In this document: positions 35,379 to 47,155 of the stretch, one piece after another | How the letters are laid out: each line of letters begins with the position of its first letter | Position numbering within the stretch: position 1 is the first letter of the stretch | From: Diphasiastrum complanatum | Lineage: Eukaryota > Streptophyta > Lycopodiopsida > Lycopodiales > Lycopodiaceae | DNA: 64,000 bases | NCBI GenBank assembly: GCA_029204225.1 | Contig: CM055093.1 | Coordinates: 32,191,777-32,255,776 of the forward strand | Reading direction: 5' to 3' | Notes under the pieces: generated by a model | The model's database searches: none | Told to the model about the DNA's origin: nothing | The model's input: the letters and a program-made list of their open reading frames with translations, nothing else | Translations under genes and position numbers: made by a program

Positions 35379-37469
35379 CTATTCAATCAATTTTTCTATA
35401 TTTTCTTTATCAGTATTAGGAACTGATAAGGCAATAGCTCCTTCTATAATCTTGCCCTCCTCTGTTTCGAGAAGGGCCTCAATGCCTTTTAAGACAAGAG
35501 GAATATCTGCTATAAAATTGCCGTCATCTGTATTAGGAAGGAATTTTATTCCTTTTTTATCATATAAAATAAGATCTGCATCCTGAGCAACCTGAAAGAC
35601 TGTTAAGGCAGGAGCAGCTTCCTTTTGAGGGCCCTCGATTGCAGGTGCAACGCTTACACCGTACTGGGCATAGGTTCTGATCATTTCTTGCCGAAATCTA
35701 TATACATCATCAGGAGTATACGGCTCAAGAGTGAACTGTCATCACAAAACACGAGAATCAACAAATTACAAACAATGATAGTAAAAAAATATGAATCAGA
35801 ATGAAAGGAACTACAAATGAACAAAATATTACCTTTTCAATATCTACATCCACTTGTAAATCATACCACTCAAAAAATAGCTTTGTATTGTACAGGACGA
35901 ACCATGCACAACTAAAAGCGTCTTTTTGCTGTACACACTGCATATATAGAACGAAAATTAGTAATATTATGATAGAAATTTTATTTATGCTATGACGATA
36001 CATTTGAATTAAAATAGGAATACCTGCATATCATAGATAAATTGAATATACCTTGAGAGATCTAATGGTTATCACTCCAATTGAAGTTGTCGTTGTCAGT
36101 ATTTTTCGAACGACATCATGAAGTAGAGAATGTCTATGTGTATTTGCAGCTGAGTTTAGTTTTACACATAGAAAATTTGATACTCCCTCCTTAATTATCT
36201 TTACAAAAAGAATCTTCAGGCTCCGACTGCAACAACCAAAATACAAATATCGATAAATTCATATTATGAAAAAAAAAATTTACTTATTAAAGCAATGAAG
36301 CATGCAACAATCCAGATTAAAACAACAAAAACAAAAAAGCAATCCTTACTTATTTTCATATGGAATCAAATAGAATTTCGCCATAGGACTGCATTCGATA
36401 AAATAGACAGCCGTCTCAAAATTGTCTTCTTTCGCCTTTACCGCTCCCATGAAAAATGGACTAACAACAAAAACTGTACCATGGGAATCAAAACTAATAC
36501 TATTCTGCAAAAAAGAAACTCCGGCTTCTACTATTACATCTGAAATTTCTGAGGTTTTGTCTTTCAGCTCGACACAAAATTTGGGACCTAATCTAAAGCT
36601 TTTACGTGTATCTGGAAGAAAAAAATCAGAAAAGTTGCCAAGAAGATCAATTTTATTAGCTAGGTAGGCCTCATATTGATTATAATGGTCAGAATAAAAA
36701 AAAACCTGGGCTGGATTGTATGGAATTCTCACAAAAAGATTATGTACAGGAGCAGAAACAAAAGTGGAAACAATATTTACAGATTTCTCTGTTATTTTGT
36801 CTAGCTCCTCTTGGGTAATCAACACTTTTGGTGATGAAACCTGCTGAGGAGCTGGACGAATAACAAGAGGAGGAAGGGGTGAAGATTCTTGATCTGAGTC
36901 AGATTCTCCAGCATCTGACTCAGAGCTCAGGAAGACACGAGGTCTCATGGCCGGGATACGTCTAGGAGGAAGGGAAGTAGCTGGCCTTCGAGATCCAGCC
37001 TTCTTGGGGACAAGTTGCTTTCTCTTCCTCCTAGAGGCAAGTCAGTTCTATCCAGAGGCAGGTCTCTGGAGGTGCTGGCATTATCAACATGCAGACCATA
37101 ATATCTGTTCCGAAGCCTTTTGAGAATGACGAAATTCTTTGGCATGATGGTGACACGCTTACCAAGCATTGCCAAAAGACAAGTATCCTCAAAAAACTGG
37201 GACTAAAAATCTTTTGTAGCACCCTTTAAGGCTTGCATGGCTGTCACGGCAAAACGAACATTCAGCCCGAGTGACAGAGTGACATTCTGTACCGATCGGA
37301 CGGAAGGAGATCTAGGGATTAACAATTCAGTTGATCTCTGGAGTTTTTTTATCTCCCTCAACCAGACCTGCTTCATGCCACGCCTATGACCAGTACCAGG
37401 GAGAATACGAGAATGAGATGGTTGTACAATGGTTATTGCATGGGCAGTGAATTTGATCATGGCCATCAT
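35379..37469 (-). pseudogene. Histone H3-fold plus Ulp1/C48-like cysteine protease gene
   Basis: Exons 37469-36350, 36226-36052, 35937-35833 and 35735-35379; introns GT-AG and in phase. The first 120 codons match a histone H3 core: VWLREIKKLQRSTELLI against VALREIRKYQKSTELLI, and a second block EDT.L.A..GKRVTIMPK. Between them, at about 37205, a one-base loss and one-base gain put a TAG in frame. A further frameshift near 37045 leads into a basic stretch (RRKRKQLVPKKAGSRRPATS), an acidic SESDAGESDSDQESS stretch and then a domain that resembles C48 proteases: a His (SHGTVFVV, about 36480), an acidic residue (FIECSP, about 36390), and Gln/Cys in QQKDAFSCAWFVLY (35931-35890). About 690 codons in all. 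H3 and protease might be two genes rather than one fusion. Few breaks suggest recent decay or sequence error. Confidence 0.55.
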
Positions 37470-38285
37470 TCTCAGAAGAAGAAGATTAACAAAAAAAAGT
37501 TTGAACAAAAGAGAAGTGGTTGAAAACAAAAAAATTTGCGATAAAAAGGCGCTAGAGATCGATACTAGAACTGAATATCGGTTTTGAGCGCAAGATCTAC
37601 ACAGATTATTTTATGAAAAGAGATGTGCGCTCGAAAGCGATATTGCACTACCAGTGGTATCGGACTCGAGCGCAATGTGAGAGGGCGGAAGCTTGAACGG
37701 TGAAAGAGCGCGCTTGAGAGTGATATTGGGAGCTAAAAGCGAAAGTTTTATAAAAAAAAATGAAAATTCCGAGGATTTATATATACGAAATTTTTGCACG
37801 TGTGACAAGACGGCAAAGACACGTGTCGTTAGATTATTGGTCCACGTGAAATGTCCGTACTGACAATGATGACCCAATTATGAGGCCACGTGGGCTGAGA
37901 CACGTGCACAAATCCGTTCTCGATGCGTGTTATTCTCGCACGTGACAGATGTCGGATCATTCATTCTAGGTACGGCGGATTTATTTTGACCAATCACAAG
38001 TCAACATGTGTTCTTTCGCCACTCCTCCACACATGCAAATTTTTTTTTATAAATAGGTCTTTTTCGGTTCGGATTTTCATGCAAATTTACGATTGCTTTG
38101 CCAGATATCGATTTCAAGTGCGCCGCTTGCTCTCATTACCCTTCATTGACTATTTTGCGCCTGGATCCAATACTCCAACTTCAAATACCTCTCTCAAACA
38201 CACGTTGCCTTGATGTGCTTGCTTGACCTGCGGTTTGCGCCTGAGAGCGATATTTGAAACTTTAGTTCTGTTGTTTTTGTTTAAA
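37470..38285. promoter_or_regulatory. Bidirectional promoter with six G-boxes
   Basis: Lies between the H3/protease gene (minus) and the gene at 38286 (plus). CACGTG occurs six times in 148 bp: 37797, 37820, 37843, 37887, 37901 and 37939. A TATA-like TATATATAAAT faces left (about 37789-37777) and a TATAAATAG faces right (38048-38056), leaving leaders of about 280 and 200 nt. CCAAT-type motifs occur at 37873 and 37990. A GCGC..GAGAG.GATATT motif recurs on the plus strand near 37630, 37708 and 38238. G-boxes are plant bZIP/bHLH sites, so light, ABA or stress control is possible. Confidence 0.6.
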
Positions 38286-39731
38286 ATGTCTAATTTTGAT
38301 TCTAGTTTGCTTTCTTTTTTTCATGAATTTAGTATTATTGATAGGTTGGAGTATTTAAAATCTCTTTTTTCTCCTTTTTCTTTTATTCTACATTCTATAA
38401 CTGAGGGCCTTGGTGTGGAGGCATTTTTCGAGATATATCTCAGATTTAAGTCCATGCTCAGTACTCCGTTATTCAGATCTCTGAATTAGGACATGATTCA
38501 TGATCAGGACTTGGTGGCGAGTGCCAAATTCATAATAAAAAATACAGATTTGTTGATTTTCAGTCTGCTTTTATTTTTATTTTTTCTTTTGTTAAATATT
38601 TCTGATGATTCGGAGACTGTCCCCTCCACTTCTGAAGCAACTTCTTCTAGTGATACAAAGTCTGAAAAGTCAAAGATTGTAGATATAGATACTTTTTTTA
38701 TTGATACGAGTGTTAATTTAGATGATTGTTCTGATTTTGATCCTGCTCGGAATAGGGCTACGTTTATAGGCCCTAGAACACCCACTACCCTTTCTCCTTC
38801 TGGTAAATCTTTGATCACTTTGCCTACTTATAATATAGATAATTATTCCTTTTTGACAATATCGGATATATCGAATCTTTTTGACTTCACTGAGGCTAAG
38901 ACTCTTTGCATTTTGAGCAAAGAGCTTGATGAATTTTCGAATATAATTGATTTTGATGCTGATGATCTTCTTCCTGGTGTTGACGATGTACATAATGATA
39001 AGTTTTATTCAGGGAAAGATTTCTTGAAAATGGTTGTGGAGGAAATGCGCCACAAAGAAGATGATCTACCTTCTGATGAGGAGTTTCTTAGAATCCAAAG
39101 TCAACTTGGTTTTCCACAGCCAACTGTCTATTTACCAACAATATTGACATTGAAAGGTGGACATAACATTGATGGAGAGACAATAATCAAGGAAGACAAA
39201 GCCGAATGTGTAAGTTTGTTTATCTTATCAAGTACTAGTAGATTTGTTATGTCAGATTATATATTGGAGCTTACTTTGTTTTTTATCATTTTAGGAAACA
39301 AATTTCCTTGATGATTTCGCAATTCGTCGAGGAGGGCAGAGATCTTCTGCTGGAGAATTTTCAAGAGATCGTACACTGGGGCACTATCTGAAGTCCTTCA
39401 AGAATAATGAGATAAGTGTTGCCCATTCAAAGTTTCATCAACATGATGAAACTATGATTATGACAATCAAGGCACTGTCTCATTTTTTTGGAGGACATAA
39501 TTTCAATAAGATGCATAAAATAAATTTTATAAAGAAAACTATTGCGGTTAAAATTTTAGATATGGATCAGTGAATTCCATGCCCAGGTCATCTCATTTTG
39601 CATTATATGCTGCTTACGTTGATTTGAGTAAGCATGAAAACTGTGAGCTATTGGATCCATACGAAAGAAGAAAATTGTTGCATGATTCTAAGTTGCAACT
39701 TTCATTGGAGAAAATATCGGAAGCAAATTAA
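38286..39731 (+). pseudogene. Unknown gene, divergent partner of the H3/protease gene
   Basis: ATG at 38286, continuous frame to a GTAAGT donor at 39210 except for one TAG at 38487-38489; intron 39210-39294 ends TTTTAG; exon 2 runs from 39295. Exon 2 meets TGA at 39571, but a shift just before it opens a frame (SVNSMPRSSHFALYAAYVD) to TAA at 39729-39731, so there is one stop and one frameshift. About 450 residues if both were absent. Visible: a hydrophobic Leu/Phe stretch near residue 85-100, a Ser/Thr/acidic region, an acidic DFDADDLLPGVDD region and a basic C-terminal half. I recognise no family. The low number of breaks again points to recent loss. Confidence 0.5.
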
Positions 39732-39791
39732 ATACTGCTGAATTGTACTTTGTAAATATTTTAATTTAATATACAAAATTTTATTGTGTGT

Positions 39792-42561
39792 CTATAGCCT
39801 ATTGACTTGTATAAATTTGCATGCTTTTTGAAATTTTTTATAATCCGTCGATTTTGTATTATGACGAATTTGGATTCTTTTATAAAACCATTGGAAAAGT
39901 TGCAGTATATAGCTGTTTTTTGTGCTAGTCCTGCCATGTTGTGTACTTTTATGAAATGCCGCTCTTGCTTGCCAATGAGATATTTCCATTCCTTGCGATG
40001 ACCATATGCTAAGACTTCCACTATTTCTTGCAAAGAATGTCAAATGATGTCGTAATATGTGCTGCATGTCATAAAAACATAATCTAAATCAGTACCAAAA
40101 GTATCTAATTTAATTGTACATATTTGTCTATCGTAGTGTAAAATCAAAATCTTACCATATAATGTGTTATATGATCAACACCCCATGCACTTTGAACTGC
40201 ATCCACAAATTCATTGGTTGTTTTCTGTATCATTTGTACATCAGTATTTGAAAATTTATCTTTTCTCAATTTCACCATGTTGTCTAACTTTTTCCAAACT
40301 TCTACTTTGTGTATACGAGTAGAACTTTCTTCTTCGAAATCTTGAGTTGCTGCAATAATTTCTTTCCAAACCGTGTATTGAACCTTAGATTGTTTGCCAG
40401 AATAATTTGATAGAAATCTTCGAGCTTTAGATCCTTCAATGCTCGGCTTGCATGGAATATTTCTTGTTTTACCTGATAGCTTGTCATCTTCTTTTATCTT
40501 AACGTGGCCTTTATGTAAGCTTGCTTTGGACAACACATCCTCTAATTAAAAAATAGCTTTCTTCGCACAGGCCTCTGGCTCGGAATTCCATGCAAACAAG
40601 ATGTGAAGATATATTATTTTTTCTATAATACGCACCTCCGCATGCAATCTACAAATATGAATATTTTGTAGAGGTATCGGTAGTACAGGTTTCCAATTAG
40701 GATCTTCTTGATCTCTTGATATTCTTGTACTCCTTGTCATGTCTTTTGTTGTTTTCATGCAGTACAAACAAGGGTGTTTAGAGTTAGTGCCATGAGATAT
40801 ATTGAACATACATTTTAATGTCTTCAAATCTCCTGCTAAATGTCATTCAATGTTGAAATGCCAATTCGATGAATATTGAGTGGAACTCCCTCCATGTGAT
40901 TTTTTATGGTGGCAGGATATGATGTTCTATTAAATATCCATGAGAAAATGTCATGGTCTTCTTTCAGCACCTATAAGAGAATACAAAAATGTGATTAGCC
41001 TCATAATATTAACACAGAGAAGATTTTCCATATGAAATCCATATTCAAATGATTATTCCTATTTATTATGCGAAGGAACTGCTATACCTGAAATGTTGCC
41101 AACCACCAGATATCATTTTATGATTGAACACTGAATTTGAGGCCTTCTGAGTCTTCTGAATTTGAAAGTGCTCCATTCATGATTGTGAGACTGACTCTTT
41201 CCATTTTTTGTCCTTGTATAATTTCAGACTCATCTAACTTGAGAACAACTATCAACTTGTTATTGACATTCTCATTTGTAATACCATTAAAATTTATGAT
41301 GAATGTTAATAACTGATTAATGTCAATAAATAAATTGTTGGAATTGTTATAAGCTAGACTTTCTTCTTTTGAGCAATACACTTCATTGATATGAGATGGA
41401 TTACCAACTATTGTCTGCATACCATGGTTTAACATGTCTTTTTAAAAAAAAAAGATGAAATGGTCGTGGGATTGGAAACTTTTTAATATTTACCTATGCC
41501 AATGCCTCCTTTATCATCTTAAACATTGTTGCATATGCTTTCCTACTGATGCTAGAAAAGTCACATGCCTCCTGAAGCAATGTAGTGTCTAATATTTTTC
41601 CAACTCCATCCATAATGCTATCAGTAACTAAAGCCTTAATCTTTTTCATTTTGTTATTATTTAACATTGATTTCATAGATTTAGAAGTCAAGATAGAGCC
41701 TAGTGAGTTTCCAATTGAAATCTCATCGGCCAAATGGTCTTCAACAACCAATGTTGATCAGCATTGCAAACATAATGTTCATGAAAATGTCAGTAGAAAT
41801 TAGGGCACTCATAGTATTCACAATAGTATATAATAAGCAAATCAACAGAAAGTCGAAATGAATAAATAACAAAATTAGTGATTATAAATGAATCAAAAAG
41901 TTCAAGCAATATTCAATACCAAATAAGCTATAACTTACTTGAATGCACAGATTTGTCTTTTTCTATGACCTCCTCTAGATGATAGATCACATATATCCTT
42001 GTTTACCAGTCTTTTCCTCTTGTTGCTTCGGACGTTTCTGTTGAGCACATCCATATCTTTAACAAGAGACAAATATGAGATACGCATGGATTGAAATGCA
42101 ATTTTTATCTCATCATTACTTGTATAATGATGCAAAGAAGATTTCAACCTTTGGATCTCCTCCTTGAGCATCTCATTTTCGTCTAAACATGTTTTCATCT
42201 TTGTAGATTTTTCTTCGCACTCCTTTGATATTTTCCTTGATTCTTCTTCCAAATAATATATTCTTTGCATTGAATGTGCATTCCCATAGAGCATTAAATT
42301 CTCACAGTAACCCAAAAGGCCATTTTTACCATGACACATATAAATTATTAACTGACTCATCGAATGAAAATCTGGATGTTGCAATGAATATGAATCAATA
42401 GGATACAATGTTCCTGATGACCATAAATCTACATGCTTTAGCTTTTCCTCCTTGTATCGGATCATATCAAAAGTTGAAAATTTGGGTTGCTTTGAATTTC
42501 TCGTCCTGAGCGAAGCATATTTTGGTGACAGATTCACATGAAAATGATAAAACTTTGTCAT
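39792..42561 (-). pseudogene. DDE-transposase-like gene, five exons, coiled-coil N-terminus
   Basis: Proposed exons: 42561-41939, about 41755-41494, about 41435-41088, 40970-40156 and 40061-39792. Exon 1 has a conserved GTLYPID...LLGYCE region, a coiled coil (about residues 95-170) and a basic KRKR tail. Later exons carry the order expected of a DDE enzyme: VVLKLDES (first Asp, about 41240), GDLKTLKCM then HPCLYC (second Asp, Cys pair, about 40820-40770), IPLQNIHICRLHAEVRI, and across the last splice ITHYM/HILRHH, then GSLSIWSSQGMEISHW with the candidate Glu. The last block recalls the C-terminal part of RAG1-type transposases, but the family is not settled. Breaks: in-frame stops at 41117 and 40548 and a frameshift near 40860; exon 2 also ends on a TAG. 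A partial second copy of exon 1 lies at 7029-7650. Confidence 0.5.
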
Positions 42562-43421
42562 CAATACAATAGTATAGTAACAAACAACACAATGACAATA
42601 ACAAAGCTGGAGATGATGCTAACGACTCTGCTGGAGATAGAGATGGCGCTAAACACTTGTTTTAGACCCTGGAGATAGAGATGGCGTAGGGTTTTTCCAC
42701 AAATGTCACTCCTAATTCAAATTTTTGAGTGTTCCCAACTATTGGGAGGGAATATTGCAGCATTTTGAGTAATTATATTTTAACTATGGTTAAACACCAG
42801 CGAAGTTTGATGTGACCAAACTAAGGTGCATTCATTTACATAGAAAGTAGTGCAAGCAGATGCGTTAAGAAGTTAGAAAATGATATTATAATTACTTTAT
42901 AGTTATTTCTCTCTCTCCTACATGGCATTTCTTATAGGGCCCTCTTTGGGCCCATATTTTCTCTAATGTTCTCGTAGTTTTTGCAAAAGTCGTGTTCAAG
43001 AGGAAGTGTGAACTGCAAACCTTGTCACACTTTTCGCAGAAGTCAAGGTCAACAGGGAGTGCGAATTGCAAGCTTCTCACAGTTTTCACACTTTTTGCAC
43101 CACCAGACAAGTTTAAAAGGGAGTTCAAAATTTAGTCCCCTTCGAATTTTTTGCATTTTTTGCAAAAGCATAGGGGCCATTTGTTGTAGACATCGGGCAG
43201 GTGCCCCGACTGTTTTGGGCAAAAACCCTTATTAAAGATAGGTATATGTTATAAAATAGTATGGTATCAAGCTCAACTCATTGCAAATTACTAAATGTTC
43301 TATTATTTATGAAGTTATGAAGCTCCGTATAATTGAATGAAGCATAACAAGATCACTACCTATTCAAGCATAATATGTTGTCCTTGATTCTTACAATCAA
43401 TAGACGAGGTCTAGGAAAAAT
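42562..43421. other. Upstream of transposase-like gene; no gene
   Basis: 42610-42690 has GGAGATAGAGATGGCG twice, the box also found upstream of the 7-kb copy. 42960-43160 has alternating GTTTTTGCAAAAGTC / TTTTTTGCA motifs. A TGGTATCAAGCT near 43263 resembles a copia primer site, but no LTR was found. Confidence 0.45.
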
Positions 43422-43825
43422 ACGTACATTACTATACAGGTTATTGTGGTGTTAACATGATATATCGCTCTTCGGTACCAACACTAGAAGGGTTTGCGGC
43501 TTATCACGTTAGAAAGACGGTCATGACTATCTCTCAGGAAGAATATTTAGCATGTATTTAGGTACTATACTACACATACCCCTTAACACATATTCTACTA
43601 TGTTCATAATTCTAAGAGTTGGACGTACATTACTATATGGGTTATTGTGGTGTTAACATGATATATATTGCCCTTCGATACCGATACTAGAAGGGTTTGC
43701 GGCTTATCACGTTAGAAATACGATCATGACTATTTTTCAGGAAGAATATTCAGCATGTATTCAGGTATTATACTACACATACCCCTTAACGCATATGCTA
43801 CTATGTTCATAATTCTAAGAGTTGG
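43422..43825. repeat. 201-bp tandem duplication
   Basis: 43422-43622 and 43623-43825 match (ACGTACATTACTATA, GAAGGGTTTGCGGCTTATCACGTTAGAAA, CACATACCCCTTAAC) with about 15 differences. Confidence 0.9.
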
Positions 43826-45845
43826 TTGGATACTAATAAACCGAACACACTCAGTTTGTTCTTAGGCATTATTTAGGTCTCTCAACCTAATACTACTCTT
43901 TGCTTGAATTTGATGCTGAAAAAACCATCTTCAAATTAACATAACGAAAATTAATGTTTTAACATTGGAAAAAATGATAGTGATGGACTTATATGCAATG
44001 GTTGGACTCTAAGAAAGAACCATATACTTGTAGAACATAGAAGTAAGGTGTTTTTACAATTGATTACAAGTAGGATGAGTTGTTGGTGGGTCTGGAAAGC
44101 ATGGATATGCTCAGACTGTTCCACGCTCGTACAAAAACAACTTGACAGTCTTACGGGTCAGAATGGTATGGATTTACCCTGATACCAACGAGGATGACCA
44201 CATCCTACTTGTTACAAAAAAATATGTTAATGGACTATATATAATAAGAGTGGTTTGTAGGATTGTGCATTTGTTTAGTTTGAAGCGGTCTTGGGTTTGG
44301 TAAACTTGAATGACATGGATTTGCCTAGGTTAGCTTGAATGGCATGAATTTGCCCAAGCCTTGTTTCATAGAGTCCATTGACTACTAAGTCCGTTATTGA
44401 CACCAAACGGTTCAGTATGGCATGGATGTGCCCTAATACCGACTTCTATGACCAAATCAGACCTTTTCCATTTTAGTGAATGATTATGGTTGCTTCATAG
44501 GATGTTGTTAGATAAGATTACTTGCCTAAAATTGATCAGTATGGCGGATTTCTTGATACAGTGATATTAAGACAAGACCAACGACATGGTAAGATAATGG
44601 TAGGGAAGATTGGACTAATTATGATACATTTCAGTTAAGTTGGTAGTGAATCTTGTTTCAGACATGGATAATAGCTAATACTAAAAGGTTGGAATTACCT
44701 TCATCCTCCAACTCACTTCGATATCCTAACGCGATCCTGACTGTCGAATTCATGCTAAAAACATTGGATGATCAAAATCACCAGTACTTGTTGATGGGTC
44801 CCTTATCAATGACTATAATTGATGCATTTTTTAGTCAAACTTCATTGTCTTGATTTGTAAAATTCACTTTACAAAGCATTGAAGTGGGCTCCTATCCTTA
44901 AGAATAGTATTATTATTATTTTTTCCATTTCTAAGGGACCCAATTTTTTGTCCATACTTCCAAAGGCTATTCTAGTTTTTCAAAGCACTATTGACTAGTA
45001 CTTTCTTGCAGAAAAAACAAAAACAAAGCAATTAAATCACGGGAGGGAGTGACTATTTTTCAAATTCGATTAGACAAAGGATATGTGAAAATGATTAGCT
45101 ATGCATTGTTCAAAAACTCTCTAGAATCTTAGATCTGGTGCATGAATAGTCAAAATTTTGAAATTGGGAGTTTGGCTATATTTGAGAAATTTCAAGGTTA
45201 AGGGTAGTTTTAGGCCTATTTAAAGGCTAAAACTTTGAATTGTGATAATTTTGTAACTAGAAACTGGATTGAGGTGTAGTAAAAAATGATATTAATCAAG
45301 TTTGTGATAATTTTTTTTCCTTTTAGGAGTTAATTTTGGCATCCAAAATCATTGTGGCACAACTATGGCCACCATGTGTAATAGTGTATTATCCGATAGG
45401 CACATTATTGAGTGTAAGGGAAAGCTCCTCAAGATCCTACTTACAAGACAAACACAAAAGGACAACAGTGGAGCAAAACCACCCAACCAATGAGAAGCCA
45501 AATCAATCTCCGTAGCATCACTCTGTATGTTTAGCTATTTCGTATATTGTCTTGTCTTTCTTACTGCTTTGTTTGATTGTCTGCTCTTTTACTTCCGCAA
45601 ACAACTGCACAATCAAACTATGTTTTGTGTTCGCCTACTTTTGTAGTAGTGCAAGCACCAAGAGAATCAGTCGACCACCACTGTCATGCGGTAGTAGGAT
45701 CGTTCCGATCCAATTGTTCAGCCCATCCGATCCACGGACATTCCCCAACAATACATAAATATAAAAGGACTGTAACAAGTAACATAATGCTTTCTACTAT
45801 TGTATTCAAACTCAACAAGAAGAATGTAATGTTCCCAATGAGATT
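43826..45845. other. No gene recognised; may include gypsy 3-prime LTR
   Basis: Repeated short phrases (GGCATG.ATTTGCCC, GATACC) at 44100-44460. A TGTTGGGGAATGTCC on the minus strand at 45754 has the look of a gypsy LTR start for the element at 45.8-54.8 kb, but no second copy was found. Confidence 0.35.
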
Positions 45846-47150
45846 TTATGTGGGACATATCTTCCATAGTTTGGTTAGTCCTGATCCAAGATGATCAGTA
45901 AAACTAAAACCAATAGAAGTTTTCAGTTTATGGAATATTGTTGACCAAAAGTGACTTGGGAACTTAGAATCTCTATTACTAACAATGTCACTCGACAGTC
46001 CATACAATCGAAATAATCTTTCAACAAATATCTGGGCTAATTTTGAAGCTTTAATAGTTGATTTAACCGATATGAACGCAACTAATTTAGTTAACCTATC
46101 CACTACAACCCAAATAGAATCATTTTGCCACTGGGTCTTTGGAAGCCCAACTACAAAGTCCATCGATATATTCTCCCATCTCTTATCAGAGATATTCAAT
46201 GGATGCAACAAACCACTAGCTTAAGGTGCTCATCCTTAGCTAGTTGGTATGGCTTGCATTTAATCACATATAACTCGACCTATGGTTTGAATTTTGGCAA
46301 ATAAAACTCTCTTTAGACCAATTCAAGAGTCTTGTGTATATTGGGATGTCTTGCACAAGGTATGTCATAATATTTAAACAAAATCTTACGTTTGAGCTCA
46401 TCGTCCTTTGGCACACAAACTTTTCCATTATGAAATAGCAATCCATCTCGAATGGTAAACTGTTTTACAATCTTCTTATCATTTTTTTTTAGCTAAGACC
46501 CACTTGTCTCAACATTGTCTTCATTTCTTTCGATTCAAACGATGTTCCAAATACGACCACTTTCATATTTTCCTCTGAATGAAAGATATAGATCCGTAGA
46601 AATATGAGTGAAAGACAATTCATTCAGTTCACCAAGAGCATCTGTAACTTGATTATAATTGTCTCTTATATAGCAGATTTCATGATCAAATTCTTACATC
46701 AATTTGGCCCATCGAGCTTTCCTACTCCAAAGTTCATGCTGATTACAAAAGTACTTAAGAGGCTGGTGATCCGTATACACTATAAACTTACTACCATATA
46801 AGTAGTTTCTCCAAGTTTTAAGTGCATGAAAAACTATAAATAATTCTTTTTCCTGCATAGTATAACGCAACTAAGGACCAGTAAATTTTTTTGTTTTCAA
46901 CCGCTAGTGGTCTATCATTTTGTAATAAAATTGCTCCAATTATAGTATCACTTGCGTCAGTTCTCACAACGTAAGATTGATATGGATATGCAACTTGTAA
47001 AATGGGAGCCGAAACAGTCAAGGCCTTAAGTTTCTCAAAACTCTGATTCAATTTCTCATTTCATACAATAAGCGACTAGATTGATTTCTCTTTTTTTTTT
47101 TCTTAACTATTTGTTTTTGTCAGATTATTGAGCTATGCTGCCACTTTGGC
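45846..47150 (-). pseudogene. Ty3/gypsy pol, RNase H to integrase (distal half)
   Basis: Minus strand, in order: reverse transcriptase connection and RNase H (47150-46590, with FEKLKALTVSAPILQ, RTDASD, VYTDHQPLKYF), an H2C2 zinc-binding region in decay (about 46450-46270), and the integrase core (46211-45846, with SMDFVVGLP, VVDRLTKLVAFI, VSNRDSKF). Stops and shifts are frequent. The core stops around the last catalytic region, so the 3-prime end is lost. Its other half lies beyond the copia insertion, at 54322-54800. Confidence 0.85.
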
Positions 47151-47155
47151 ATATT

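Noticed and set aside
43255-43275. TGGTATCAAGCTCAAC as a copia primer binding site
   Set aside because: No LTR end in CA before it and no gag or pol after it.
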